Shown: piece by piece, positions 26,591-36,617 of the stretch | Layout: each line of letters starts with the position of its first letter | Position numbering within the stretch: the first letter of the stretch is position 1 | Assembly (NCBI RefSeq): GCF_029958905.1 | Contig: NZ_CP124614.1 | Span: 1,426,001-1,490,000 of the forward strand | Origin: Vibrio sp. YMD68 | Lineage (GTDB): Bacteria > Pseudomonadota > Gammaproteobacteria > Enterobacterales > Vibrionaceae | Reading direction: 5' to 3' | Length of the DNA stretch: 64,000 nt | Notes under the pieces: generated by a model | The model's database searches: none | What the model was told of the DNA's origin: nothing | What the model saw: the letters and a program-made list of their open reading frames with translations, nothing else | Translations under genes and position numbers: made by a program

Positions 26591-29500
26591 TTGACCTCGT
26601 CTCAGCCTAAAAAAGAATCGCATCCCCAGCCTGCCAATGCTGATCGGTCGGCCAATAACGCTCAATCATTACGTAAAGCACTGAAAGACTGCATGCTGCG
26701 CGATAGATTTCGCCTTAGCAAACGTATTAGTGGCGCAAGCAAAATAAAAAAAGAAGCCGCCCGTAATAGCGTATTTGATGAAATCGCCTTAGACATCGCC
26801 CAATCGATGATGACGGCACAGCAGCGCTTCGATTATAAAACCACCATTGAATACCCAGATATTTTACCCGTAAGCCAACGACGTGATGACATTGCCAAAG
26901 CGATAGAAAATCATCAGGTGGTCATCGTTGCTGGTGAAACAGGCTCAGGAAAAACCACGCAGATACCGAAAATATGTGCAGAGCTGGGCCGCGGGAAGTA
27001 TGGGCTAATCGGTCATACTCAGCCTCGACGCCTTGCTGCACGTTCAGTTGCGAACCGTATTGCTGATGAGATGAAAACGCCACTGGGTGAGTTTGTCGGC
27101 TATAAAGTTCGATTCAACGATCAGATTTCAGACAATACCCAAATCAAATTGATGACAGACGGTATTTTATTGGCTGAAATTAGCCACGATCGGTTTTTGA
27201 ACCAATACGACACCATCATTATTGATGAAGCGCACGAACGCAGCCTGAACATTGACTTTATTCTTGGTTATTTGAAAGAGCTGTTACCACGTCGCCCTGA
27301 CCTTAAAATTATTATCACCTCGGCAACCATCGATCCTGAACGTTTTTCAAAGCACTTTAATGACGCCCCAATCATTGAAGTATCAGGTCGAACGTACCCA
27401 GTAGATACACGTTACCGCCCATTAAGTGGGGAAGACGATACCGACAGAGATCAGCTAGAGGGCATTTTTGAAGCGGTCGATGAGCTTTGCTGTGAAGGCC
27501 TTGGTGATATTCTTATCTTTATGAATGGTGAGCGAGAAATACGGGACACCGCTGATGCACTCGGGAAACGCAACCTGCGTGATACTGAAATCGTGCCGTT
27601 GTACGCAAGGTTGTCATCAAGCGAGCAAAACAAGATATTCCAGCCACACAATGGCCGACGCATTGTCCTGGCGACCAACGTAGCGGAAACTTCGCTTACG
27701 GTTCCGGGTATCGAGTACGTAATTGACCCGGGTACCGCTCGAATCAGCCGTTACAGCTACCGAACCAAAGTGCAACGATTGCCGATTGAGCCTATTTCTC
27801 AAGCCAGCGCCAACCAGCGTAAAGGTCGTTGTGGTCGTGTTAGCGAAGGCATCTGTATTCGTCTCTATTCAGAAGAAGATTTTGAATCGCGCCCTGAGTT
27901 CACCGATCCGGAAATTCTGCGTACCAACTTAGCGTCGGTTATCTTACAAATGACGTCACTGGGTCTTGGAGATATTCAAGCCTTCCCATTTGTTGAAGCG
28001 CCAGATAAGCGCAACATTCAAGATGGTGTTCGTCTTTTAGAAGAATTGGGCGCTATTGCCAGTGACAACAAACCAGGTAAAGACACTGGTAGCGACAAAA
28101 AGCGCTTAACACCAATGGGTCGAAAACTGGCTCGTTTGCCGATTGATCCTCGTCTGGCTCGAATGGTGCTCGAAGCGAGTCGCAACGGTTGCTTGAAAGA
28201 GTTGATGATCATTACCTCGGCACTTTCCATACAAGACCCTAGAGAAAGACCGTCAGAGAAAAAACAAGCGTCCGATGAAAAGCACAAGCGCTTCTTCCAT
28301 GAAGAGTCAGATTTTCTCACGTTTGTGAATTTATGGAATTACATAAAAGAGCAACAAAAAGAGCTGAATGGCAACCAATTCCGTAAGCAATGTAAGAAAG
28401 ACTTTTTGAATTATCTCAGAGTACGTGAGTGGCAAGATGTGTACTTTCAGATTCATCAGTCAATGCGAGAAATGGATTTCAAACTTAATGAGGAAGAAGC
28501 ATCTTACGAAAAAGTGCATAGCTCTATTTTGGCCGGTTTGCTCTCTCATATTGGTTTCAAAGATCCAGAGAAAAATGAATATCAAGGGGCGAGAAACGCG
28601 CGATTCAGCATCTTCCCTGCGTCGGGTCTATTTAAAAAGCAGCCGAAATGGATCATGTCCGCCGAGCTTGTTGAAACCTCTAAACTTTGGGGGCGCATCA
28701 TCGCTAAAATCCAACCTGAGTGGATTGAGCCGTTAGCTGGGCACTTAATTAAGCGTAGCTACAGCGAACCGCATTGGTCGAAAAAACGTGCAGCCGTCAT
28801 GGCCGATGAAAAAGTGATGCTTTATGGCATTGCGATTGTGCCGAAACGAATGGTCAACTACAGCCAGATTGACGCCACGGTCAGCCGAGAAATCTTCATT
28901 CGCAGCGCTCTGGTTGAGGGTGAGTGGGAAAATAAACATCCATTTTTTAAGCAAAACCGAAAGCTTTTAGAGGAAGTTGAAGAGTTAGAGCACAAATCTC
29001 GCCGTCGTGACATTTTGGTCGATGACGATGAGCTGTTTGATTTTTATGACCAACGAGTCGGGACGGAAGTCGTCTCTGGTCGTCACTTTGATACCTGGTG
29101 GAAAAAAGCAGCGAAAGAGAACAAAGAACTTCTAAACTTTGAAAAAGAAATGCTGTTCAGAGGTGATGCGAGCCATGTTACTGATTTGGATTACCCGAAC
29201 TTCTGGCACCAAGGCGGTATCAAACTCAAGTTGAGTTATCAGTTCGAGCCGGGAGAGGATAGTGACGGTGTCACGGTCCATGTGCCGCTGCCTATTTTGA
29301 ATCAGATTGAGCCAGCAGGTTTTGATTGGCAAATTCCAGGGCTTCGTCATGAGCTGATCGTCAGCATGATCAAAGCGTTACCCAAAACGTTGCGTAAGAA
29401 TTTTGTTCCCGCTCCCAACTACGCCGATGCGTTTTTAGGGCGTGTCACCGCGATGGAAATGCCTTTGCTTGATGCGCTTGAAAAAGAGTTACGTCGAATG

Positions 29501-30547
29501 ACCGGGGTAGAGGTATTACGTGATGATTGGAATCTAAACCAGATTCCTGAACATTTGAAAGTCACGTTCAGAGCGGTGGATCACCGAAACCGTAAACTCA
29601 AAGAGAACAAAGATCTTTACGCGCTGAAAGAAAGCTTGAAAGAGAAGGTTCAAGAAACACTGTCTAAAGTCGCAGACGACGACATTGAACAGCAAGGTTT
29701 GCACACGTGGAGCTTTGGCGAACTGCCAAAAGTGTATCAACAGAAACGCGGCGGTTTTGAGGTTAAAGCCTACCCAGCCTTGGTGGACACTAAAGACAGC
29801 GTTGAAATTAAGCTGTTTGAAACCGAACAAGAGCAGATCTCTGCAATGCGCGCTGGTCAACGTAGGCTCTTGCTTCTCAACGTACCGTCACCGATAAAAT
29901 ATTTGCATTCAAACTTGCCGAATAAATCCAAGTTGGGCCTTTACTTTAACCCTTACGGCAAAGTATTGGATTTGATCGATGACTGTATTGCGTGTGGCAT
30001 TGATAAGTTGATCGAAGAAAAAGGTGGCTTGGTCTGGGAGCCGGCTCAATTTGAAACGTTGAAAGAACATATTCGAGCAGAGCTGGGCGACACGGTTGTT
30101 GACATAGCAAAGCAAGTTGAAACGATTTTAACCACTGCTTTTAATATCAATAAAAAGCTTAAGGGCAAAGTAGATTTCACGATGGCGTTTGCGCTCTCTG
30201 ACATCAAAGCTCAAGTAGAAAGCTTGATCTTTAAAGGATTTGCGACAGAGTGCGGTTGGAAGCGACTTCCAGATATTTTGCGCTACATGAAAGCCATTGA
30301 AAAGAGAATGGAAAAACTGCCTATCGATCCCAATAAAGATCGCTTGCACATGCTGAAAGTGGAATCAGCCACAAAAGATTACAAAGAGTTACTCAATAAA
30401 ATACCAAAAGGCGTGGCGATCCCTGATAACGTCAAAGAAGTACGCTGGATGCTTGAAGAGCTTAGGGTTAGCTTCTTTGCTCAGCAGCTGGGAACGCCGT
30501 ATCCGGTATCGGATAAGCGGGTTAAGAACGCCATTGATGCCTGTTAA
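26591..30547 (+). CDS. hrpA: ATP-dependent RNA helicase HrpA
   Basis: A 1318-aa DEAH-box helicase, involved in rescue of stalled ribosomes in E. coli and in mRNA processing. Motifs: Walker A GETGSGKT at 115-122, QPRRLAARSVA, IIIDEAHERS, ITSATIDPERF, ATNVAETSLT and QRKGRCGRV. Helicase-associated and OB domains follow (GLGDIQAFPF, LARLPIDPRLARM, EYQGARNARFSIFPAS), then the long HrpA-specific C-terminal part. Start is a TTG at 26591 with AGGA 7 nt upstream, giving MTSSQPKKES. Length matches the family. Monocistronic. Confidence 0.95.
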   Translation: MTSSQPKKESHPQPANADRSANNAQSLRKALKDCMLRDRFRLSKRISGASKIKKEAARNSVFDEIALDIAQSMMTAQQRFDYKTTIEYPDILPVSQRRDDIAKAIENHQVVIVAGETGSGKTTQIPKICAELGRGKYGLIGHTQPRRLAARSVANRIADEMKTPLGEFVGYKVRFNDQISDNTQIKLMTDGILLAEISHDRFLNQYDTIIIDEAHERSLNIDFILGYLKELLPRRPDLKIIITSATIDPERFSKHFNDAPIIEVSGRTYPVDTRYRPLSGEDDTDRDQLEGIFEAVDELCCEGLGDILIFMNGEREIRDTADALGKRNLRDTEIVPLYARLSSSEQNKIFQPHNGRRIVLATNVAETSLTVPGIEYVIDPGTARISRYSYRTKVQRLPIEPISQASANQRKGRCGRVSEGICIRLYSEEDFESRPEFTDPEILRTNLASVILQMTSLGLGDIQAFPFVEAPDKRNIQDGVRLLEELGAIASDNKPGKDTGSDKKRLTPMGRKLARLPIDPRLARMVLEASRNGCLKELMIITSALSIQDPRERPSEKKQASDEKHKRFFHEESDFLTFVNLWNYIKEQQKELNGNQFRKQCKKDFLNYLRVREWQDVYFQIHQSMREMDFKLNEEEASYEKVHSSILAGLLSHIGFKDPEKNEYQGARNARFSIFPASGLFKKQPKWIMSAELVETSKLWGRIIAKIQPEWIEPLAGHLIKRSYSEPHWSKKRAAVMADEKVMLYGIAIVPKRMVNYSQIDATVSREIFIRSALVEGEWENKHPFFKQNRKLLEEVEELEHKSRRRDILVDDDELFDFYDQRVGTEVVSGRHFDTWWKKAAKENKELLNFEKEMLFRGDASHVTDLDYPNFWHQGGIKLKLSYQFEPGEDSDGVTVHVPLPILNQIEPAGFDWQIPGLRHELIVSMIKALPKTLRKNFVPAPNYADAFLGRVTAMEMPLLDALEKELRRMTGVEVLRDDWNLNQIPEHLKVTFRAVDHRNRKLKENKDLYALKESLKEKVQETLSKVADDDIEQQGLHTWSFGELPKVYQQKRGGFEVKAYPALVDTKDSVEIKLFETEQEQISAMRAGQRRLLLLNVPSPIKYLHSNLPNKSKLGLYFNPYGKVLDLIDDCIACGIDKLIEEKGGLVWEPAQFETLKEHIRAELGDTVVDIAKQVETILTTAFNINKKLKGKVDFTMAFALSDIKAQVESLIFKGFATECGWKRLPDILRYMKAIEKRMEKLPIDPNKDRLHMLKVESATKDYKELLNKIPKGVAIPDNVKEVRWMLEELRVSFFAQQLGTPYPVSDKRVKNAIDAC

Positions 30548-30689
30548 TTGGCGGCATAGACCTTGCATACTGTAAACATAACTCTATAATTTGGCAAAAT
30601 TACGGCAATGGCCTGCCATTAAAGTGCCATTGTTCATAACAACACGTATTAGTTAGCGTAATGGTTAGCTATAACAAAAAAGGTTTATT

Positions 30690-31175
30690 ATGAAAAAGAC
30701 TCTTTTAGCGCTTGCTCTTATTGGTGCATCTTCGACAGCGATGGCTGACTCTTGGGTATATGGTGGAGCTTCTGCTGGTCAATCTAGCCTAGGAAGCGAA
30801 GACGCAACGTCTTACAACATCCATGCGGGTACAGGAATTTTACCATTCATTGGCCTAGAAGCCGGTTATACAGACCACGGTAAATTTGAGTTTGCTGCTG
30901 GTGACGTAAAAGCCTCTTCTGTTTACTTTGCGATTAAACCGAGCATTAACTTTGGCCCACTTCAAGTCTACGCCAAAGGTGGCGTACACTCTTGGGACTT
31001 AACGGGTAATGGTTCAGATTTTAGCAACGATGATAGCTACGACATGATGTATGGTGTTGGCGCAGATTACGCCGTATTTGGTCCTATCTCACTGGGTGCA
31101 AACTACATGACGTATGTGATGGACAAAGAAGATGTGAATACGTTTTCTCTAACGGCGTCTTTTAACTTCTTATAA
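30690..31175 (+). CDS. Small outer-membrane beta-barrel protein
   Basis: A 161-aa protein with a signal peptide of 19 residues (ending STAMA) followed by about eight amphipathic strands and a terminal Phe-x-Phe-Leu. The GLEAGYTDHGKFEF and YAKGGVHSWDL strands resemble OmpA-like or OmpX-type eight-stranded barrels. The ATG has an AAAAAGG site. No periplasmic peptidoglycan-binding domain is attached. Role unknown; such proteins act as adhesins or surface shields in some pathogens. Confidence 0.8.
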   Translation: MKKTLLALALIGASSTAMADSWVYGGASAGQSSLGSEDATSYNIHAGTGILPFIGLEAGYTDHGKFEFAAGDVKASSVYFAIKPSINFGPLQVYAKGGVHSWDLTGNGSDFSNDDSYDMMYGVGADYAVFGPISLGANYMTYVMDKEDVNTFSLTASFNFL

Positions 31176-31198
31176 AACGTCGCTTAACCAGTTAAGTC

Positions 31199-31226
31199 AA
31201 CGCCAGCCTTCGATGCTGGCGTTTTT
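31199..31226 (+). terminator. Rho-independent terminator
   Basis: Stem AACGCCAGC / GCTGGCGTT with a 7-nt loop and T run, 24 bp after the small barrel gene. Confidence 0.9.
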
Positions 31227-31472
31227 GTTTTCTGAACCCATATCTTTTACTGCCGATAGGCGTCAAATTCTCAGTAGTGGTCGCCTTATCATTATCATTG
31301 ACTCATTTTGGATCTTGTTCGTTAGCCGCTTTTGCCTCACCTTTGGTTCACATTGTTATATTGATGCTGACTTCATTTTTGTGCGATAAATCTAATTTAA
31401 ATCAGCTTGTTACCTTGCTTAAAGGGACAGCGTGTACCAACCTTATTCCATAAGCGTGAATAAGGACGGTGT
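31227..31472 (+). promoter_or_regulatory. Upstream region of the type I secretion operon
   Basis: About 245 bp with no gene. TTATCATTATCATTGA at 31286-31301 holds one good half of a Fur-type box (repeated hexamer ATCATT/GATAAT on the other strand) but the second half is poor, so iron control is only a weak possibility. Confidence 0.3.
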
Positions 31473-33089
31473 ATGCGAGACAACTCTGTAAAAAAGGGGG
31501 CTGTAGTAGGTAAAGTTCTACTGCCTTCGCTCCTGATTAACCTATTATCATTGGCGGTTCCATTAACGGTTCTTCAAATCTACGACCGAATTTTACCCAA
31601 TCAAAGCTATGGCACCGCAACGCTTCTGTTAGCGGGTGCGCTGCTCGCTGTAGTGATGGAATCTCTCATTCGTTTTGTGCGAAGTTGGATACTGTCGGCG
31701 GCCGCCAGTAACACCGAAAAAGCAACGTATCAGGATATCATCGACAAGATCACCACCGCTCCGTCAAGCCAAATTCGCCATGTGGGTATCGGTGGCATTG
31801 AGGAAGGGCTTGGTGCGGTGTCTAAAGTCAAAGATTGGTATTCAGGTGGCATTATCTCGGGTTTTATCGATCTTCCATTTGCGCTCATTTTTTTAGCGCT
31901 AGTCGGATATATAGGAGGCGAACTCGTTGCCATTCCGATCGTGGTTTGGTGTTTGACGCTTTGCGTGGTTTGGCTTTCGTCTAAAAAAGTGAAAGTGCTC
32001 AGTGAACACGCGTCACAACACGAAAAACAAAGGAAAGCCTTTCTTATTCTACTAGGGCAGACGATACAAGGAATCAAGCGTCAAGCTGTTGAATCGAGAA
32101 TTTTCAGCCAATTTAAATCTATCAATCACGCTCGATCTCAATCTAAAGCGAAAGAGGAAGAACAAAACGCGTTTGCACAAGAATGCATTCAACTTGCGGC
32201 TTTAGCGACTTCTGTTTTGTTGGTGATCAGCGGAAGCTTGTGGGTATTGGATGGCGACTTAACCACTGGCGGATTGGCGGCATGCTCAATATTAGCAGGT
32301 CGGGCTGTCGCCCCTTTGAGCGCATTAGTCGGTGTCAGAATTAAAATGAATGGTATTCACAGCGCCACACAAGCGATTGAAAAACTGGATACTTTGTCGG
32401 TCTCTCATGCTGAAGAGCAAGAGGGAATTCCATTCACAAATTTGGAGTTAAGAGAGGTGACTGTTGAGCGGTATGGCTTGAGCCATCAATTGGCACTGAA
32501 AGCGGAGGTCGGTCAAATGGTCCTCATCGATAGCGATGTTCGCCGCCTAGACAGTTTTACGCTGTCTTCACTTGCGGGTGTAGACCAACCCGTTGGAGGG
32601 AGTGTTCTTGCTGATGGGGAGCCAATGAGTGTATCGGCGTTGAGCTCAATGTCGGCATTTTGCGGAGCCAAAGCGCAATTAGTGTCGGGAACAATACTAG
32701 ACAATCTTTGTGGATTCAATTCAGCCCAAACGGATAAAGCGACACACTATGCCCAAAGGTTAGGATTAACCAAAGAAATTACTCGTCTGCCCGACGGGTT
32801 GGAGACCAAGATAGGCCATACTAGTGCTTCCCCTCTTAGCATGGGTAACGTCAAGCTGCTCAATATCGCTGCACAACTGGCCAGTTCTAAGCCTATTCTA
32901 ATGCTCGATCGACCAGACGCGTCTCTGGATCTTGATGGTTTGGAACGGCTAGTGAGCGTACTCAAACAAGAATTAGCCGATGGGAGAACCATTTTTATGG
33001 TGACCTATCATTCTACGTTACGCTCACTGGCCCATCAGAGTGCGAAGGTTAACGATATTGCCATAAAGGGAAAGGGGGAGGCTGCATGA
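31473..33089 (+). CDS. Type I secretion ABC protein 1, ATPase domain degenerate
   Basis: A 538-aa ABC-exporter half with six membrane helices over about 10-290 and a C-terminal nucleotide-binding domain (about 325-535). The domain has lost its key residues: where Walker A should be (about 351-360) the sequence reads LIDSDVRRLD with no GxxGxGKS. The signature is LSMGN instead of LSGGQ, and Walker B is LMLDRPDASLD with Arg in place of the catalytic Glu (476-486). It has no C39-like N-terminal domain. The start has AAGGA upstream and its stop overlaps the next ABC gene by 4 bp. It is probably the structural half of a heterodimer. Confidence 0.85.
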   Translation: MRDNSVKKGAVVGKVLLPSLLINLLSLAVPLTVLQIYDRILPNQSYGTATLLLAGALLAVVMESLIRFVRSWILSAAASNTEKATYQDIIDKITTAPSSQIRHVGIGGIEEGLGAVSKVKDWYSGGIISGFIDLPFALIFLALVGYIGGELVAIPIVVWCLTLCVVWLSSKKVKVLSEHASQHEKQRKAFLILLGQTIQGIKRQAVESRIFSQFKSINHARSQSKAKEEEQNAFAQECIQLAALATSVLLVISGSLWVLDGDLTTGGLAACSILAGRAVAPLSALVGVRIKMNGIHSATQAIEKLDTLSVSHAEEQEGIPFTNLELREVTVERYGLSHQLALKAEVGQMVLIDSDVRRLDSFTLSSLAGVDQPVGGSVLADGEPMSVSALSSMSAFCGAKAQLVSGTILDNLCGFNSAQTDKATHYAQRLGLTKEITRLPDGLETKIGHTSASPLSMGNVKLLNIAAQLASSKPILMLDRPDASLDLDGLERLVSVLKQELADGRTIFMVTYHSTLRSLAHQSAKVNDIAIKGKGEAA

Positions 33090-35134
33090 CAAACTTAGAG
33101 GTACTGATCTTATCCATCCTTAAAGAGATGGAAGTCAATGCTAATGTACAATTGTTCGCGGATCAGTGGGTCGATGAAAATGGCATTGAGACTTTAGACG
33201 ATGTGTTCGCTTTATTTGACCGACTGTCTCTGCCTTACAAACTTATTCCTAATCTTAATAATGTGGGTGAGCATCAACTCATTTTGGCTGTTGACGGTCG
33301 TAAGGAAGTCACCATCGGACGGATGGTCTCTGGGCAATGGGAGTCGCTACAAGGAGAGAAAGGGCTCACATCAAACCTTCAGTTTTGTATTGTGATAGAA
33401 GGGATGCCACTAGAGAAGCCCGCGAGTGATTGGGTAGGGGAACGCTTGCACGCTTTCCGACCTATTATTCCAAAACTGTTATTGATTAGTTTTGTGACTA
33501 ACCTATTTGCCCTCGCGGTCCCTTTTATCACTATGTCTATTTATGACCATGTGATCGGAGGCGATGCTGGGCATGAGCTACAAGGTATCGCGATCGGGGC
33601 GGCATTGTTATTTATTATGATGGGTTGGCTACGAACGCTGCGAAGTCGCGTATTTGCCACGGTATCAAATCGAGTGAGCAGAGAAATCTCACAAGCGTTG
33701 GTTCATAAGTTGCTTTTAAACAGTTATACACAAAACCAGCAAGTCGCGACTTCTAGTCAGCAAAACCAAGTACTCTTATCAGAGCGAGTTTCAGGCGTGT
33801 TGTCTGGCCCTTTGGGGAACGCTCTGTTTGATCTTCCTTTTATTCTCTTATTTGTTGTGGCAATTGGTGTGTTGGGTGGTTGGCTTGTATTAGTGCCAAT
33901 ACTGTCTTTAACGCTCTATTACGTTTTAGCGAAACGTTCAATTTACTCAAGCAGTAAACGCTCAATGCAATCGACCGTTGCTGGGACAAACCGACAAAAT
34001 ATGACCAACGAACTGTCGTCTAAGCTGACATTTATACGCAGTTCGGGAATCGCTCAGCATTGGATGCAACGCTTTGATAAGGCAAATTTACTTGCCTCTA
34101 AAGTCAATTTTTCTCAATCGGTTTTACAAAGCCGCTATACCTCCGCTTATTACATGATAGGGGTAGGCTCTACGCTTGCAATCATGGGGCTTGGGATTGG
34201 CTTGATTTTCGAACAAGTCATGACGCCAGGGGGCTTGATCGCCTCGATGATGTTGATTTCTAAAGTAACGGGCCCTGCTCAAATGCTCGCGAACAGTGCA
34301 TTACGTTTTAATGGTTTCAATCAATCCAAGCAACAGGTGAATAGAATACTTTCTCAGCCTTCTGAGCGAGAATTCCGCTATCAGCACCATCCTTTACCAA
34401 AACATGCGCCAACATTGAAAGTCGATCAGGTTACCTTGCGTTATCCTAAACAAAGCCGTCCCGCATTAAATGGGGTGAGTTTTGACATTCAGGCGGGGGA
34501 AGTTGTTGCTATTACTGGCCCGTCAGGCAGTGGTAAATCCTCTTTGCTCGAAGTGATGTCTGGGTTGCAGTCAGTTCAAAATGGGATGGTAGACATTGAA
34601 GGCGTTAATCTCGCGCAATACGATTCTCAGCTTTATCGTCATTGGTGTTTTATTCGTACGGCTTACCCCGATCTGCTCACATTGAGCATACGAGAATGGC
34701 TTAATGATGGGCACGACATACCCGAAGAAAAAATGCGTCAATCAATTGAAACGGTGGGCGGAGGAGACTGGTTACGCTCTTTAGCTGACGATCTAGATAC
34801 CCCGATTAGCAGTGTTATGCCAGACAGCCTTTTTGATATCTTGTCGGGAAGTGTGGCTCAGATACTGATAGATGCCAAGGCTCTCGTTTATGACTACAAA
34901 TTGTATTTTCTCGATAATCCGGTTCCCGATTACCACCCAAATTCAAAAAAAATATTGGGTGAATTTCTTCAATCAAAAAGCGGCAACGCCACGCTGGTGT
35001 TTACCTCTCATGACCCTGATCTTATAAAGCTGGCCGATAAAGTGGTGGTGCTTAATGAAGGAGTGGTGGTTTATGCAGGGCCTCTTGCCCAAGAGAGTAA
35101 CGAAATAGAACAGGAGACAGTGAATGAGCGATAA
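33086..35134 (+). CDS. Type I secretion ABC protein 2, C39-like domain, noncanonical ATPase
   Basis: A 682-aa exporter half. Residues 1-120 resemble the inactive C39-peptidase-like domain of HlyB-type exporters, with no catalytic Cys-His pair. Membrane helices span about 130-410, and the nucleotide-binding domain follows. Walker A is intact (GPSGSGKS, 479-486). The signature is LSGSVAQ (about 586) and Walker B reads YFLDNPVPDY (about 607), with Asn replacing the catalytic Glu. The H-loop His (FTSHDPDL) is kept. It overlaps its neighbours by 4 bp (before) and 11 bp (after), so the three genes form one translational unit. It should bind ATP but may hydrolyse it slowly. Confidence 0.88.
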   Translation: MTNLEVLILSILKEMEVNANVQLFADQWVDENGIETLDDVFALFDRLSLPYKLIPNLNNVGEHQLILAVDGRKEVTIGRMVSGQWESLQGEKGLTSNLQFCIVIEGMPLEKPASDWVGERLHAFRPIIPKLLLISFVTNLFALAVPFITMSIYDHVIGGDAGHELQGIAIGAALLFIMMGWLRTLRSRVFATVSNRVSREISQALVHKLLLNSYTQNQQVATSSQQNQVLLSERVSGVLSGPLGNALFDLPFILLFVVAIGVLGGWLVLVPILSLTLYYVLAKRSIYSSSKRSMQSTVAGTNRQNMTNELSSKLTFIRSSGIAQHWMQRFDKANLLASKVNFSQSVLQSRYTSAYYMIGVGSTLAIMGLGIGLIFEQVMTPGGLIASMMLISKVTGPAQMLANSALRFNGFNQSKQQVNRILSQPSEREFRYQHHPLPKHAPTLKVDQVTLRYPKQSRPALNGVSFDIQAGEVVAITGPSGSGKSSLLEVMSGLQSVQNGMVDIEGVNLAQYDSQLYRHWCFIRTAYPDLLTLSIREWLNDGHDIPEEKMRQSIETVGGGDWLRSLADDLDTPISSVMPDSLFDILSGSVAQILIDAKALVYDYKLYFLDNPVPDYHPNSKKILGEFLQSKSGNATLVFTSHDPDLIKLADKVVVLNEGVVVYAGPLAQESNEIEQETVNER

Positions 35135-36419
35135 ATTATACGGTGAATTGGTTGAATCACAGAACACGGCTCGATCACTTTCCATTGCGACATGGTCTGT
35201 TGCGTTGTGCGTTATCGCGTTTGTCACTTGGTCTTTGGTCACTCAAGTGGATGAAATTGCTAAAGCAAAAGGCGCAGTGATTCCTGAAGGAGAGAAGCAG
35301 GTACTACAAAGCCACATCGGCGGGAAACTGAAGCGTATTCTTGTGAAAGAAGGCCAACTGGTGGAGGTTGGTCAGCCGTTGGTGGAGTTTGATGCAACGT
35401 TTCAGCAAACGGCGCTAGAAGAGTTGCAGTCACAACAAGTCACACTTCAAATGAGTGTTGAGCGAATGAATGCGTTGCTTGAACAAAGAGATCCGAACTT
35501 TGCTGAGTTTGAAGTGGATTTCCCCGATATTGTTAGTCAACAAAAAGCCCAGCTGAATGCCCAGAAAGCGTTGTATTTGCAAAAACGAATCGTACTGGAA
35601 AAAGAGAGCGAGCAAATATCAGAGCAGCTACGAAGTGTTGAAAAGACGTTGCCCAGCTATGAAAAAGAGCTCAGCGCCACAAAGCAAGAATTAGTGATAC
35701 TTGAGAAAGGCTTCAAAGCGGGGAATATATCTCGTTTACGAGTGCTCGAAATGCGTCAGAAACTGGCCACCATTGAACAAAAGATTGAAGAAGCACGAGG
35801 TAAAAAATCCGTGTTGATTCGTCAAGGTGAGAGTAATGAGCAAAAAATAGAGCAGTTACTCGCCGAGGCGAAAGTGGAAGTGAGCGATCAGCGTTCCAAA
35901 GCGGTTTCAGACTTGTCCGCTTTGAACGCAAGAGTGCGATCCAGTCAAGCTAAGTTAGTCAATACGGTCATGGAATCTCCGGTACAAGGCTTGGTTCAAA
36001 GTATTCCTAGCACCAGGAATGGTGGCGTGATTCAACCGGGAGGGACTGTCGTTGAAATCGTTCCTGTTGGTGGAAAAGCGGCCTTCAAAGCGCGTTTATC
36101 TCCACGAGACATCGGCTTTGTGAGTGTTGGGCAGCCAACCCGCATCAAGGTAGACGCCTTTGACTACAGCCGATTTGGTGCACTAAAAGGATTAGTTGAA
36201 AGTATCTCGCCTACGACGAGTCAAAGTGAGAGAGGAGAAATTTTCTACGAGGTGATCGTGTCGGTAGACAAGCCGTACTTTAGGGATAACCCTGAACAGT
36301 TTGTTATTTTACCGGGTATGACCGGTGAGGTTGACATTACAACGGGTGAGAAGTCGGTGTTCCAATACTTATGGAAACCGATTTATACCAACGTGAGTGT
36401 GGCCTTTGGAGAGCGATAA
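35124..36419 (+). CDS. HlyD-type membrane fusion protein
   Basis: A 431-aa periplasmic adaptor of type I secretion that joins the ABC exporter to a TolC-like outer-membrane channel. A single TM helix (about 18-40, TWSVALCVIAFVTWSLV) precedes a lipoyl-like half (GGKLKRILVKEGQLVEVGQPLVEFD), a long coiled coil (about 95-280) and the second lipoyl and beta-barrel part (MESPVQGLVQSI, GQPTRIKVDAFDYSRFGALKG, ILPGMTGEVDI). No TolC gene is in the window; the chromosomal TolC probably serves. It converges on the large surface-protein gene. Confidence 0.93.
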   Translation: MSDKLYGELVESQNTARSLSIATWSVALCVIAFVTWSLVTQVDEIAKAKGAVIPEGEKQVLQSHIGGKLKRILVKEGQLVEVGQPLVEFDATFQQTALEELQSQQVTLQMSVERMNALLEQRDPNFAEFEVDFPDIVSQQKAQLNAQKALYLQKRIVLEKESEQISEQLRSVEKTLPSYEKELSATKQELVILEKGFKAGNISRLRVLEMRQKLATIEQKIEEARGKKSVLIRQGESNEQKIEQLLAEAKVEVSDQRSKAVSDLSALNARVRSSQAKLVNTVMESPVQGLVQSIPSTRNGGVIQPGGTVVEIVPVGGKAAFKARLSPRDIGFVSVGQPTRIKVDAFDYSRFGALKGLVESISPTTSQSERGEIFYEVIVSVDKPYFRDNPEQFVILPGMTGEVDITTGEKSVFQYLWKPIYTNVSVAFGER

Positions 36420-36447
36420 AGTCCCCCCCATTCTGGCTAGAGTAAAA

Positions 36448-36479
36448 AAAGGAGCACATGTCGTGCTCCTTTTTTTATC
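36448..36479. terminator. Bidirectional terminator
   Basis: Stem AAAAAAAGGAGCAC / GTGCTCCTTTTTTT with a 5-nt loop between hlyD and the surface-protein gene. A and T runs on both sides suit both strands. Confidence 0.9.
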
Positions 36480-36617
36480 TAACCGAAGGGGTCGGCAAAA
36501 ATCGTTTTATGCTTTGTGAAGAAGAATTTTACTTAGAATCACTAGGCGCCATACTTCTCGCCGTGCCTAAAATGATTTCATCTCGACCCCAATTTAACCG
36601 CGAATGATCAACGCGGC

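Noticed and set aside
31286..31301. Fur box before the secretion operon
   Set aside because: Only one half-site fits; too weak to list as a site by itself.
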